DNA from: Acidobacteriota bacterium
Lineage (GTDB): Bacteria; Acidobacteriota; Terriglobia; Terriglobales; Acidobacteriaceae
Assembly (NCBI GenBank): GCA_021804655.1
Contig: JAJZHE010000009.1
Coordinates: 1-36,164 of the forward strand
Length of the DNA: 36,164 nt
Direction: 5' to 3'
Shown: positions 7,402 through 15,343 of the stretch, piece by piece
Layout: the number at the start of each line of letters is the position of its first letter
How positions within the stretch are numbered: the first letter of the stretch is position 1
Program-made: the position numbers and the translations under genes
The notes under the pieces: generated by a model
The model's input: only the letters and a program-made list of their open reading frames with translations
Told to the model about the DNA's origin: nothing
Database searches by the model: none

Positions 7402-8064
7402 TTATTGAGTGGGTGTGTCTGAGCCGCCCATGCCAGCTCCGCCACTTCCATCCGGCGCTGTAGCGCCAGCTTCCATCGCATCAATTCCCATTATGATCTT
7501 CCGATGCAACGGCTTGGCCGTCAGGTTGGCAAGCACCGCTGTCGTCCCAGCCATATACTTTGGCAGCAAGGCATCCGGCAACGTATCCGAATTCGGAAAA
7601 AATGCAGCCACCGACATCATGCAAACCGCGCCGAGCACAACACCACGCACCAGCCCCAGCAGCCCGCCCAGAATTCCATCCAGGCTACTGCCCTGCATCT
7701 TCTCGACTTCGTGTTCAACCCATGCGATTTCGTGCTGGATAGCCTGGCCCACAGTGCTGGTGGTCTTCACCTTCATCACTTCATGCTCCATCCAGCCGAT
7801 TTCGTTCTGAATCGCATGGCCCACAAATCCAAACGCCACAAGCACAATGAAAATCTGAAGGATAAACCAGGTCGCATTGGCTGCTTCCAGACTATGCACC
7901 ATCGGTGCCAGTTCTTTGGCAAACCTCTGAAAATTTCTACTGGCAAACTCGATCCCGGCAATCATTCCCACGATGGAGATCGTCGAGCGAACCGTGCCGC
8001 CTCGATATCCCGACCAGATGCTTAAACCGATCACCAGAATAATGACGAAATCAATCCAGCCCAT
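7402..8064 (-). CDS. cvpA: CvpA-family membrane protein
   Basis: A 220-aa inner-membrane protein of the CvpA family (colicin V production protein; linked to envelope homeostasis and often adjacent to purine genes). Hydrophobic helices include IDFVIILVIGLSIWSGYRGG, ISIVGMIAGIEFA, TWFILQIFIVLVAFGFVG and LDGILGGLLGLVRGVVLG, the last being the family signature. Between helices 3 and 4 is a tandem duplication of about 24 residues (VGHAIQNEIGWMEHEV / VGQAIQHEIAWVEHEV) at 81-128. The start MGWIDF is preferred because a G-rich ribosome-binding site (GGGGGTGG) precedes it; a GTG 17 codons upstream is possible. The C-terminus is Gly-rich. It lies 71 bp downstream of purC. Confidence 0.85.
   Translation of the reverse strand: MGWIDFVIILVIGLSIWSGYRGGTVRSTISIVGMIAGIEFASRNFQRFAKELAPMVHSLEAANATWFILQIFIVLVAFGFVGHAIQNEIGWMEHEVMKVKTTSTVGQAIQHEIAWVEHEVEKMQGSSLDGILGGLLGLVRGVVLGAVCMMSVAAFFPNSDTLPDALLPKYMAGTTAVLANLTAKPLHRKIIMGIDAMEAGATAPDGSGGAGMGGSDTPTQ
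7681..7824 (-). repeat. In-frame 72-bp tandem duplication inside cvpA
   Basis: Two adjacent 72-bp units (7753-7824 and 7681-7752) encode VGHAIQNEIGWMEHEV... and VGQAIQHEIAWVEHEV..., with exact 24-residue spacing. The DNA has diverged, so the duplication is not recent, while the W-x-E-H-E-V core is kept. Confidence 0.7.
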
Positions 8065-8135
8065 TTGCCCACCCCCGCCGTTGAATTCGTTTGCGCAGAC
8101 ATTACGGTCTTGCACCGCTCGTCCACGCTGTCGTG

Positions 8136-9044
8136 CTATTCGAACTGCAACTCGCGCCCGGTCAGCGCTCGAAACGCTTCCATATATTTCGCCCTGGTCC
8201 GCTCCGCCACATCCTCCGGCAAACCCGGCGCCGGAGCCTGCTTGTTCCAGCCAATCGCTTCCAGATAGTCGCGGACAAACTGCTTGTCAAAGCTTGGCTG
8301 CGCGCCGCCTGGTTTCCACTCCGCCCGGCTCCAGAATCGTGAAGAATCCGGCGTCAACGCTTCATCGGCCAGCAGGATCGGCCCATGCGGCTGGCCTACG
8401 GCCCGACCAAACTCAAACTTGGTATCGGCCAGAATCAGCCCTTTCGATTCCGCATGAGCAGCGGCCCTGGCATAAAGCGCCAGCGTCAGCCGTCGCAGTT
8501 CCGCGGCATCCGTCCCGCCCACCATCGCTTCCATCTGCTCAAACGAGATATTTTCGTCGTGCTCGCCGTCCTGGCTCTTCGTCGCCGGCGTAAAAATCGG
8601 CTCCGGAAGCCGCGATCCATCCTGCAATCCTTTCGGCAGTTGGATCCCGCAGACCGTTCCGCGCTCGCGATATTCCTTCCAGCCCGATCCCGCTAGGTAG
8701 CCGCGCGCCACACACTCCACCGGAAACATCTGTGCCCGCTTCACCAGCATCGAACGCCCGGCAAGCTGCTCGGCAAACGGAAGCAGCACCGCAGGATACG
8801 CGGCCACATCGGCGCTCAACAGATGATTCGGCACAATCTCGGCCAGAAACTCAAACCAGAAAAGAGAAATCTGCGTCAGAATTTTCCCTTTGTCTGGTAT
8901 TCCCGTACCCAGAACATGATCGAACGCCGAGATGCGATCCGTCGCCACCAGCAGCAGGTCATCGCCCACCGCATACAGATCCCGCACCTTGCCTCGTCCA
9001 ATCAGAGGCACACTTGTCACATTGCTTTCCCGCAGCGCCGTCAA
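8136..9044 (-). CDS. purC: SAICAR synthetase (PurC)
   Basis: Phosphoribosylaminoimidazole-succinocarboxamide synthase joins CAIR and aspartate with ATP in purine biosynthesis, in the cytoplasm. Family motifs are present: GRGKVRDLY near residue 18, TDRISAFDHVL, IPDKGKILTQISLFWF, ECVARGYLAGSGWKEY, LADTKFEFG and LADEALTPDSSRFW. The 302-aa length fits the longer (yeast ADE1-like) form common outside Proteobacteria. The start is TTG with GGAG 8 bp upstream. cvpA follows 71 bp later, the classic purine/cvpA association. The upstream region holds a CRP-like palindrome. Confidence 0.96.
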   Translation of the reverse strand: MTALRESNVTSVPLIGRGKVRDLYAVGDDLLLVATDRISAFDHVLGTGIPDKGKILTQISLFWFEFLAEIVPNHLLSADVAAYPAVLLPFAEQLAGRSMLVKRAQMFPVECVARGYLAGSGWKEYRERGTVCGIQLPKGLQDGSRLPEPIFTPATKSQDGEHDENISFEQMEAMVGGTDAAELRRLTLALYARAAAHAESKGLILADTKFEFGRAVGQPHGPILLADEALTPDSSRFWSRAEWKPGGAQPSFDKQFVRDYLEAIGWNKQAPAPGLPEDVAERTRAKYMEAFRALTGRELQFE

Positions 9045-9109
9045 AACCTCACTCCACCACTATCTTCCACGTTTTGCCCGTTTGTTTCAGGCATGCGTGG
9101 TAACTCTCT

Positions 9110-9124
9110 GAACGTATCACGTTC
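9110..9124. promoter_or_regulatory. 15-bp palindrome upstream of purC
   Basis: GAACGT-ATC-ACGTTC, a perfect 6-bp inverted repeat with a 3-bp centre, 66 bp upstream of the purC start. Possible operator; the binding protein is unknown. Confidence 0.35.
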
Positions 9125-9150
9125 GGGTACGCAAAAGTAATCCACACTCC

Positions 9151-9170
9151 CTTGTGACCCGCATCACAAG
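9151..9170. promoter_or_regulatory. CRP/FNR-type palindrome upstream of purC
   Basis: CTTGTGACCCGCATCACAAG is a perfect inverted repeat with the TGTGA-N6-TCACA architecture of CRP sites. It sits 107 bp upstream of the purC TTG start, and no gene other than purC is positioned to use it. The symmetry is seen directly; binding by a Crp/Fnr-family regulator is inference. Confidence 0.5.
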
Positions 9171-9377
9171 CGCACTCAATCCTTCTCGTACATACTCATC
9201 CTGTCGCGTGGTTCCGGATTCGGGTCGTGCATCCTCTGCCGCTCCGCTTGATCCTGAAACACGTAGCAAACGGCGCGAGCACAGTGGGGAAGCTGTTGCT
9301 TGTGTCGTTCACCGGTCGATTGGCGGGCGGCGGTTCACTGACCTCCATCGCTGCCTGCCGATCCCGGACACGGCTTT

Positions 9378-12300
9378 CTACGCCAGCGCCCGTTCCTGCT
9401 CCCGCCCACCCACATGCACACTCACCACGCGCGAGACGCCCGGCTCCTGCATCGTCACGCCATAGATCAGGTCCGCGGTCTGCATCATCCGCTTCGAGTG
9501 GGTCACCAGCAGAAACTGCGTATCGCCGGCCAGCCCGCGCAACAGGTCCGCCAGCCTGCCTACATTGGTCTCGTCCAGCGCCGCATCTACCTCGTCCAGC
9601 ACGCAGAACGGAGCCGGCTGGAACTGGAAGATGCCGACCAACAGGCTCAAGGCCGTCAGAGCTTTTTCTCCGCCGGAAAGCAGCAGAACATTCTGAAGTT
9701 TTTTGCCCGGTGGAGAAGCCACAATCTCCAAACCGCTTTCCACCTGATTTTCGCCGTCCACCAGCCGCAGAAATGCCTGCCCGCCGCCAAATAAGCGGCT
9801 GAAGACGACCCCGAAATTCTCGTTGATCCGTGCAAACGCCTCATCGAACTTCGTCCGCGAAATCTGGTCAATCTCACGAATCGTCTGCATCGTGTTCTCG
9901 ATCGACTCCGTCAGATCCTTGCGCTGCGCTTCCAGAAATTCATGACGCTCTGCCGTCTCCTTGTACTCTTCGAGCGCCATCATGTTCACCGGACCCATCG
10001 CCTCCAGCTTTTGCCGCAGCTCGCGACAAGCCTCTTCTTCCACCGTCAGCGCTTCGTCTTCCAGCCGCGCCAGCCCATCCTCCAGGCGCAGCGCCGCAGC
10101 CTCCACGCCAAGCTCATGCAGGCAGCCGGTCTCCACATATTCCAGATCGCTCTTCAGCTTCGCCTGTTGCGTGCCCAGCGTGCTGCGCTGCTCCCGCAGA
10201 GCCTCCATTTGCGCCCGCTCGCTCTTCAGCGTCTGTTCAATCTCTGCCAGCTTTGCACGCAGGGAGGCCATCTCCGTTGCCGCATTCTTCGCCTCTTCCA
10301 GCGCGGCTTCCTTGCGCGCCCGCAGCTCCGTCTCGCTTGCGCCCAGATGCTCGTTCTCGCGGCTGCGTTGCTCCCGCTCGGCCACCGTCGCCACCTGCTG
10401 CTGGTCCAGTTGCAGCCGACGCCGTTCGATATCCGCATAGACGCGATCGATCCGCTGAAACGTGCTCTCAGCATTCCGTCGCCTCTCTTCAAACCCAGCC
10501 AGCTCGGCGGTTACACGCGCCGCTTCCTGCTGCGTGGCATCGCGTTTCTGCCGGGCCTCGGCCATCTGCCGCGCCAACTCCTGCATCCCTGTCTCCGCCG
10601 CTTCCATCTCGCGGCGAATGCCTTCAGCCTCCTGCTGTTTCTGCGCAATCTGTGCCTGTTTCTGCGCCTGCGCCTCGCGATTCCGGCTCTTCTGCCCCTC
10701 CAGCTCGCTCAGCCTGCGCTCCAGCCGCTGCCGTTCCTGCTCGCTTTGTCGCAGCATCGCGCTGTGGTTGGCCACCTCGCGCTCGGCTGTGCGACGGCTT
10801 TCATCCAGCCGCTCCACGCCTGCATTCATCTCTTCCATGCTGCGCACTGCCGCCTGCACACCCTCCTCCGCCGTGCGCAACTGTTCTTCCATCGTCTCCA
10901 GTTGTTTTTGCCGACTGCGCAGTTCGCGCTTCTGCAGCAGCGGACCCTCCGCCGCCGGACGACCGCCGCTCACCGTGCGTCCGTGATAACACTCGCCGCC
11001 GGCAGCCAGAAAATATCCATCCGGATGCTGCTCCGCCAGGCGCTGCGCCGTGGCCCCGTCCGCGCACAGATACCCATTGCGCACCTTGGGCAGAATCGAC
11101 TCCACCGACTGCTCCAGCCCATTCTGCGCGCGCAGAATCTCTCGCAGCGGCTTCACGCCTTCCACGCGAATCTCCACACCTGTCGCATGAGGCGCGTCTC
11201 CGCCCGATGCTTCCTGCACCACAAAGGTCGCGCGGCCATCCACGCCCGTTTTCAGCAGTTGCACACCGCTTTCCGCGTCCTTCCATCCACGCACCACCAG
11301 ATAGCTCAGCTCCTCGCGCAAAAACTCGTCCACCAGCGCTTCGTGCTCGCCATCCACCTCCACAAAATCCGCCAGCGCGCCCACCGGCGTGCGTCCCTCG
11401 CCCAGCGAATTCGCCTTCAGCAGCTTGCGCACCGTCTCCGTGGAATAGCTGTGGTTGCGAATCTGAGCATCGAGCGCAGCAAGCTGCCCACTCACCACCG
11501 CCTGCTCGCGCCGCAGTTGGTTGATCTTCGCGCGCAGCTCATTCTCCGCGCGTCGTTCCGCGCTCAGCCTCTCGCGCAGCGCAGCCAGTTCCTGCTGCAC
11601 GCGCGTCAGCGTCTCGGCGGCCTCCGCGGCGCGCGTGCGCGCCTGCTCCAGTTGCGCCGTCATTTGCTCGTTTTCGCCCGCGCCGCGCCGCGCGTCTTCC
11701 TCCAGCCGTTCCGCCTCGCGCACCAGCGCCGCCAGCGACTCCTCGGCCTGCGCAACCTGCGTCCTCGTCATGCCCGCGCGCGACTCCATCTGCATCGCAT
11801 TCCGCCGACTCGTCTCCAGCCGACGTTCCAACTCCGCCACAGCCTCCGCTGCCTGCCGCGCTTCGCGCTGCTTCGATTCCGTCTCCAGGCGAAAGTTCTT
11901 CACTTCTTCGCCAATCGTCTGCTGCTGCCGAAGCTGCTGGGCGCGCTCTTCGCCAATCGCCGCGCTTTGCTCGCGCGCCTGCGCCATCTCGGCGGCAATC
12001 GTCGCCAGCCGCGTCTCCAGCTCGGCAATGCGCTCGCGATTCGCCTGCTCCCGTGTCGTCGCACGTTCCAGCTCCACCGCTGCCGCGTTGGCCTCGGTCT
12101 GCGCCGTGCGGCTGGCGCGCTCCAGTTCATATCCGCGCTCGGTCAGCGAATGCTGCTCGCCCTCATGCGCCGCCACCAGTTCGGCCGCCGCATCAATCTC
12201 CGCCGTCAGCCGCACAATCTCCGTCGTCACGCGCTCCTGCTCCGCGTCCAGCGCCACCATGCGGCTCACCATCGTCACGCGCAGCCGCGCCCGCAGGTCG

Positions 12301-13226
12301 TCGCGCACCGCCGCATAGCGCTCGGCTTTGGCCGCCTGCCGCTTCAGGCTGTTCATCTGCCGCGTTACTTCATCAAAGATGTCATCGACGCGCGCCAGGT
12401 TCTGCCGCGCCGACTCCAGGCGCAGCTCCGACAAGCGCTTCTTCGTTTTGAAGCGCGTGATTCCCGCGGCTTCCTCGATGATCGAGCGCCGGTCGTGCGG
12501 CTTCGCGCTGAGCAGTTGACCGATGCGCTCCTGTCCGATGATCGCGTAGCTCTCCGGCCCCAGCCCCGTGCCCATGAAAATATCCTGAATATCCCGCAGC
12601 CGGCAGAGCTTCCCATTCAGCAGATATTCGCTTTCGCCCGTGCGAAAGAGTCGCCGCGTAATGATGATCTCGCCCTTCTGAACACGCGCATGAAATTTTC
12701 TTCGGCGAATCTTCAGCACCACAGCGTTTCCACCGCTTGTCGCTGCTTCATTCTCGGCAGCCTCAACCGCCGGTTCCGAGCTTTCCGCTTCTTCTTCGTC
12801 GCCCATTTCGTCCGACAACGGACCGGGCTGGTTCTCCGCGGCCAGCGTTTCGGCCTCCGCAGCACGCTCCCGCTGCACCGCTTCCTCGTCCCAGTCTTCG
12901 GGCATCTCGCTGATGACCTCGACTTCAGGCACAGCCGAGATCGGCCCTTCATACGCCTCCGGATCCACGAGCGTAAGAGAAACCTCCGCCATCCCCAGCG
13001 CCTTGCGTTCGCGCGTTCCACTGAAGATGACGTCCATCATGTGCGTCCCGCGCAGAGACTTTGCACTCTGCTCGCCCAGAACCCAGGTCACGCCGTCCAG
13101 AATGTTGGACTTTCCACACCCATTCGGTCCCACCACAACTGCAATGCCGGTTCCCGGCAACTGCAGCTCCGTCTTGTCACAAAAGCTCTTGAACCCAAGA
13201 ATGTGAATCTTCTTCAGCTTCAGCAT
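9378..13226 (-). CDS. smc: Chromosome segregation ATPase SMC
   Basis: Structural maintenance of chromosomes protein, 1282 aa; with ScpA/ScpB it forms the bacterial condensin that organises and segregates DNA. The N-terminal head has LGFKSFCDKTEL and Walker A GPNGCGKSN (about residues 33-41). Two long Ala/Glu/Arg-rich coiled coils flank a hinge (KLLKANSLGEGRTPVGALAD ... LSYLVVRGWKDAE). The C-terminal head has the ABC signature LLSGGEKALTALSLL and Walker B FCVLDEVDAALDE. An acidic insertion (about residues 90-179) lies in the N-terminal head. ATG at 13226 is preferred, with GGAG 5 bp upstream; the 13 preceding codons are probably untranslated. It is somewhat longer than the roughly 1180-aa norm, largely because of the insert. 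Confidence 0.96.
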   Translation of the reverse strand: MLKLKKIHILGFKSFCDKTELQLPGTGIAVVVGPNGCGKSNILDGVTWVLGEQSAKSLRGTHMMDVIFSGTRERKALGMAEVSLTLVDPEAYEGPISAVPEVEVISEMPEDWDEEAVQRERAAEAETLAAENQPGPLSDEMGDEEEAESSEPAVEAAENEAATSGGNAVVLKIRRRKFHARVQKGEIIITRRLFRTGESEYLLNGKLCRLRDIQDIFMGTGLGPESYAIIGQERIGQLLSAKPHDRRSIIEEAAGITRFKTKKRLSELRLESARQNLARVDDIFDEVTRQMNSLKRQAAKAERYAAVRDDLRARLRVTMVSRMVALDAEQERVTTEIVRLTAEIDAAAELVAAHEGEQHSLTERGYELERASRTAQTEANAAAVELERATTREQANRERIAELETRLATIAAEMAQAREQSAAIGEERAQQLRQQQTIGEEVKNFRLETESKQREARQAAEAVAELERRLETSRRNAMQMESRAGMTRTQVAQAEESLAALVREAERLEEDARRGAGENEQMTAQLEQARTRAAEAAETLTRVQQELAALRERLSAERRAENELRAKINQLRREQAVVSGQLAALDAQIRNHSYSTETVRKLLKANSLGEGRTPVGALADFVEVDGEHEALVDEFLREELSYLVVRGWKDAESGVQLLKTGVDGRATFVVQEASGGDAPHATGVEIRVEGVKPLREILRAQNGLEQSVESILPKVRNGYLCADGATAQRLAEQHPDGYFLAAGGECYHGRTVSGGRPAAEGPLLQKRELRSRQKQLETMEEQLRTAEEGVQAAVRSMEEMNAGVERLDESRRTAEREVANHSAMLRQSEQERQRLERRLSELEGQKSRNREAQAQKQAQIAQKQQEAEGIRREMEAAETGMQELARQMAEARQKRDATQQEAARVTAELAGFEERRRNAESTFQRIDRVYADIERRRLQLDQQQVATVAEREQRSRENEHLGASETELRARKEAALEEAKNAATEMASLRAKLAEIEQTLKSERAQMEALREQRSTLGTQQAKLKSDLEYVETGCLHELGVEAAALRLEDGLARLEDEALTVEEEACRELRQKLEAMGPVNMMALEEYKETAERHEFLEAQRKDLTESIENTMQTIREIDQISRTKFDEAFARINENFGVVFSRLFGGGQAFLRLVDGENQVESGLEIVASPPGKKLQNVLLLSGGEKALTALSLLVGIFQFQPAPFCVLDEVDAALDETNVGRLADLLRGLAGDTQFLLVTHSKRMMQTADLIYGVTMQEPGVSRVVSVHVGGREQERALA
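12690..12959 (-). other. Acidic insertion in the SMC head
   Basis: Between the head strand MAEVSLTLVDP and the conserved GEIIITRRLFRTGESEYLLNG, the protein carries roughly 90 residues where most bacterial SMCs have 10-20. The insert is dominated by Glu, Asp and Ala (for example DEMGDEEEAESSEP) and then turns basic (KIRRRKFHARVQKG). It is in frame and looks like a disordered loop. Confidence 0.65.
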
Positions 13227-13327
13227 CGACACTCCAGATACGCACCTGTCCCGTAGCCTGCGCAACAGGACTACCCTTCAAACTAAGCACCCGGACGCGC
13301 ACTTTCAACCGCTCCGGCGCTGGTTTT

Positions 13328-13336
13328 TGTGGATAA
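13328..13336 (-). promoter_or_regulatory. Consensus DnaA box
   Basis: TGTGGATAA is the exact reverse complement of the consensus DnaA box TTATCCACA, about 100 bp upstream of smc. A one-mismatch box lies 58 bp further on the opposite strand. Chance occurrence is possible. Confidence 0.4.
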
Positions 13337-13394
13337 CCCGTCCCCAATTCCACTGTTTCCCTCCAGGCTCGATTCCGGGCAATTTTCTCCCTGC

Positions 13395-13403
13395 TTTTCC
13401 ACA
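13395..13403 (+). promoter_or_regulatory. Near-consensus DnaA box
   Basis: TTTTCCACA differs from TTATCCACA at one position and faces the perfect box at 13328-13336. Confidence 0.25.
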
Positions 13404-13645
13404 ACCATCGCATCCGGCAGCCGCAGGCTTCGCCGGCCACGAACCCGAACCATGGCTGCGCTCCTGATGGTCGCGCTTGGCACGATGGAGGCCACAGACA
13501 AACACGCAGAAAGAGCATGGGAAGGCAGACCGCATGGCTGCCGAAGTGGGAAAGACCAACGGGCAAATTCCTGCGCAGAAGTCGTAAATCCCGCGTGCAG
13601 CTTTAGGGTGGGGGCAGGCAGCGCGCTTGCTGCTCACTTCAGCCC

Positions 13646-14821
13646 ATGGGGAAGATCGCAGTGACTCCCGAACCTTCATCCCGTTCTGCAAGCGTTCCCG
13701 ATCCTTCACGAGCGGCGCATCTGGCTGCGTTTCAGCAGCTTCAGCAAAGCGGGCAGATGCCTGAGGCCGCCGCCCACCTGGCGCGTGCGCTTGATCTTCG
13801 CTCCTTTGTCACGCTGCCATTTCGCGGGTCGGTTCCGGTGGCGCGCGTTCTGGTGCTGCAATCGATTCTGGCCGGCAATGTGCTGATGCACCGATTCCTG
13901 AACGATCGGCTTTTTGCGGTTCACGTTTTGTTAGTGGAGTTCTGGCAGCCGGGCACGCCTTTGCCGGAGCACGATCTGGTCTTCAACGCGATTGGCGACG
14001 CCGACGTTCGTCAGGAAGCGCTGGCGCTGGCCGAGCGCATTCTGCAACACACCTCCGCGCCGCTCCTGAATCCGCCGTCCGCCGTTTTGCCGACCTCGCG
14101 GGCCAGCAATGCAGATCGGTTGCGCCTGTTGCCCGGCCTGCGCACGGCAAACACGGCGCGGGTCAACCGTTCCGACCTGGCTGCCGATTCGCTGGCAGAG
14201 GTTCTTCTGCGTCATCGGCTCAGTTTTCCCATGCTGGTGCGCGCTCCCGGCTTTCACATGGGACAGAACTGCCTGCTGGTCCATGAGGAAGCGCAGTTGC
14301 ACGACGCGCTGGAGCAGTTGCCAGGGGACGAACTGCTGCTGATGGAGTATCTGGATGCGCGCAGCCCAGACGGCTGTTGGCGCAAATATCGTGTCCTGTT
14401 TCTGGATGGACAGCTTTATCCGGTCCATCTGGCTGTCTCCCGTCACTGGAAGGTGCATTACTTTTCTGCGGAGATGGCCGGAAGCGCACCCCATCGCGAG
14501 GAAGACGCGCAGTTTCTGGCCGGGATGCAAGCAGTGCTTGGTTCAGTGGGGATCGCCACGCTCGACCGCTTGCAGCGCGCGCTGGGTCTGGACTACGGCG
14601 GCGTTGATTTCGGTCTGGGTGCAGACGGTCGCATCCTGCTCTTTGAAGCCAATGCCAACATGGCCGTCATCCGGCCACCAGGCGAGGCAATCTGGGAGTA
14701 TCGACGTCCGGCGGTCGAGCGCATCTACGAAGCGTTTCACCGGATGCTGCTGCATCGTGTATGTGCGCCCTGGCCGAGCGACTCAGCGACGGCGTCCGGG
14801 GCGGTTGCGGCGCGGTGCTGA
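13646..14821 (+). CDS. Orphan ATP-grasp protein with helical N-terminus
   Basis: A 391-aa predicted cytoplasmic protein. The N-terminus (about 20-55) is helical and TPR-like (AAFQQLQQSGQMPEAAAHLA). It is followed by a pre-ATP-grasp region (LVFNAIGDADV, LLNPPSAVLPTSR) and a RimK/glutathione-synthetase-type ATP-grasp domain: LVRAPGFHMG, LLMEYLD, WRKYRVLFLDGQLYP and the metal/ATP-binding segment DYGGVDFGLG ... LLFEANANM (Asp321, Glu334, Asn336, Asn338). Such enzymes usually join a carboxylate to an amine or thiol. I do not recognise the substrate, and no precursor-peptide gene is visible nearby. The start is uncertain: the ATG has no ribosome-binding site, and a GTG five codons later (13661) has GGGGAAG upstream. 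Its 3' end overlaps the convergent AsnC/Lrp gene by 39 bp. Confidence 0.75.
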   Translation: MGKIAVTPEPSSRSASVPDPSRAAHLAAFQQLQQSGQMPEAAAHLARALDLRSFVTLPFRGSVPVARVLVLQSILAGNVLMHRFLNDRLFAVHVLLVEFWQPGTPLPEHDLVFNAIGDADVRQEALALAERILQHTSAPLLNPPSAVLPTSRASNADRLRLLPGLRTANTARVNRSDLAADSLAEVLLRHRLSFPMLVRAPGFHMGQNCLLVHEEAQLHDALEQLPGDELLLMEYLDARSPDGCWRKYRVLFLDGQLYPVHLAVSRHWKVHYFSAEMAGSAPHREEDAQFLAGMQAVLGSVGIATLDRLQRALGLDYGGVDFGLGADGRILLFEANANMAVIRPPGEAIWEYRRPAVERIYEAFHRMLLHRVCAPWPSDSATASGAVAARC

Positions 14822-15343
14822 GGTCAGTTTCCCGGTCACGTTAAAGGGTCTGCCTTCGATGGGCGTGGAAAGCACCAGGCTGGTGACCGGATTCCCGTAG
14901 GGCAGCAACGCTTCGATCAGCGACTCCAGGTCGCCCATGGAAAGCGTGGTCACTTTCAGCAGGAATGCGTCACCGCCGGTGAGGTGATGGCACTCGCGCA
15001 CCTCTTCCAGCGTCTGGATAAACTCCAGCAGGCGATAGTAGTGCTGGCCGTCGCAGGTCATGCGAATGAAGGCGAGGACATCAAGGCCAAGCGCCTGCCG
15101 GTCGATCGTGACGGTATAAGCACGCAGGATGCCTTGCTCCTCCATCTGGCGCAGTCGCTCGGCGGTCGCCGTGGGAGACAGTCCGACACGGCGCGAGAGT
15201 TCAGCAACCGACAGGCGGCTGTTTTCCTGCAACTCTTTCAGAAGGCTGCGGCCAAAACTGTCCATCAGATAGCTGTCAAAGGGGCCGGTCGTGGCCTCGT
15301 CCACAGGGATGCTGATTCTCAGGCTTGTATCCGTGGAATCCAT
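14783..15343 (-). CDS. AsnC/Lrp-family transcriptional regulator
   Basis: A 186-aa Lrp/AsnC-type regulator. The helix-turn-helix is at about 43-72 (SRLSVAELSRRVGLSPTATA ... EEQGIL), preceded by SFGRSLLKELQEN and followed by an RAM-type effector domain (LDVLAFIRMTCDGQHYYRLL, VRECHHLTGGDAFLLKVTT). ATG at 15343 is chosen because GGAGGA lies 7 bp upstream; an in-frame upstream start would put that ribosome-binding site inside the coding region. It has an unusual 25-residue N-terminal extension and a basic C-terminal tail (PRRNRPGRRR). It is divergent from hutH with a 99-bp shared promoter region, so amino-acid-responsive control of hutH is likely. The C-terminal codons overlap the ATP-grasp gene. 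Confidence 0.9.
   Translation of the reverse strand: MDSTDTSLRISIPVDEATTGPFDSYLMDSFGRSLLKELQENSRLSVAELSRRVGLSPTATAERLRQMEEQGILRAYTVTIDRQALGLDVLAFIRMTCDGQHYYRLLEFIQTLEEVRECHHLTGGDAFLLKVTTLSMGDLESLIEALLPYGNPVTSLVLSTPIEGRPFNVTGKLTSAPRRNRPGRRR

Larger units (their letters stand above)
9045..9377. promoter_or_regulatory. purC upstream region
   Basis: This 333-bp gap between smc (stop at 9378) and purC holds no gene I can support. It contains two clear palindromes, at 9110-9124 and 9151-9170, described separately. I find no strong intrinsic terminator for smc. Confidence 0.5.
13227..13645. promoter_or_regulatory. Intergenic region between smc and the ATP-grasp gene
   Basis: This 419-bp divergent gap holds no supported gene; the open frames in it are shadow-like and low-complexity. 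It contains two DnaA-box-like 9-mers (13328-13336 and 13395-13403). I could not place convincing -35/-10 elements. Confidence 0.45.

Noticed and set aside
9830-11524. Plus-strand open frame of 564 codons opposite smc
   Set aside because: Ser/Pro/Ala-rich shadow of smc with no homology.
9942-13256. Very long plus-strand open frame (1104 codons) opposite smc
   Set aside because: It is antisense to a clear SMC gene, its translation is low-complexity Arg/Leu/His-rich without domains, and it arises from GC-biased codon use.
13177-13566. Minus-strand 129-codon frame upstream of smc
   Set aside because: It overlaps the smc start in another frame and has no homology or ribosome-binding site.
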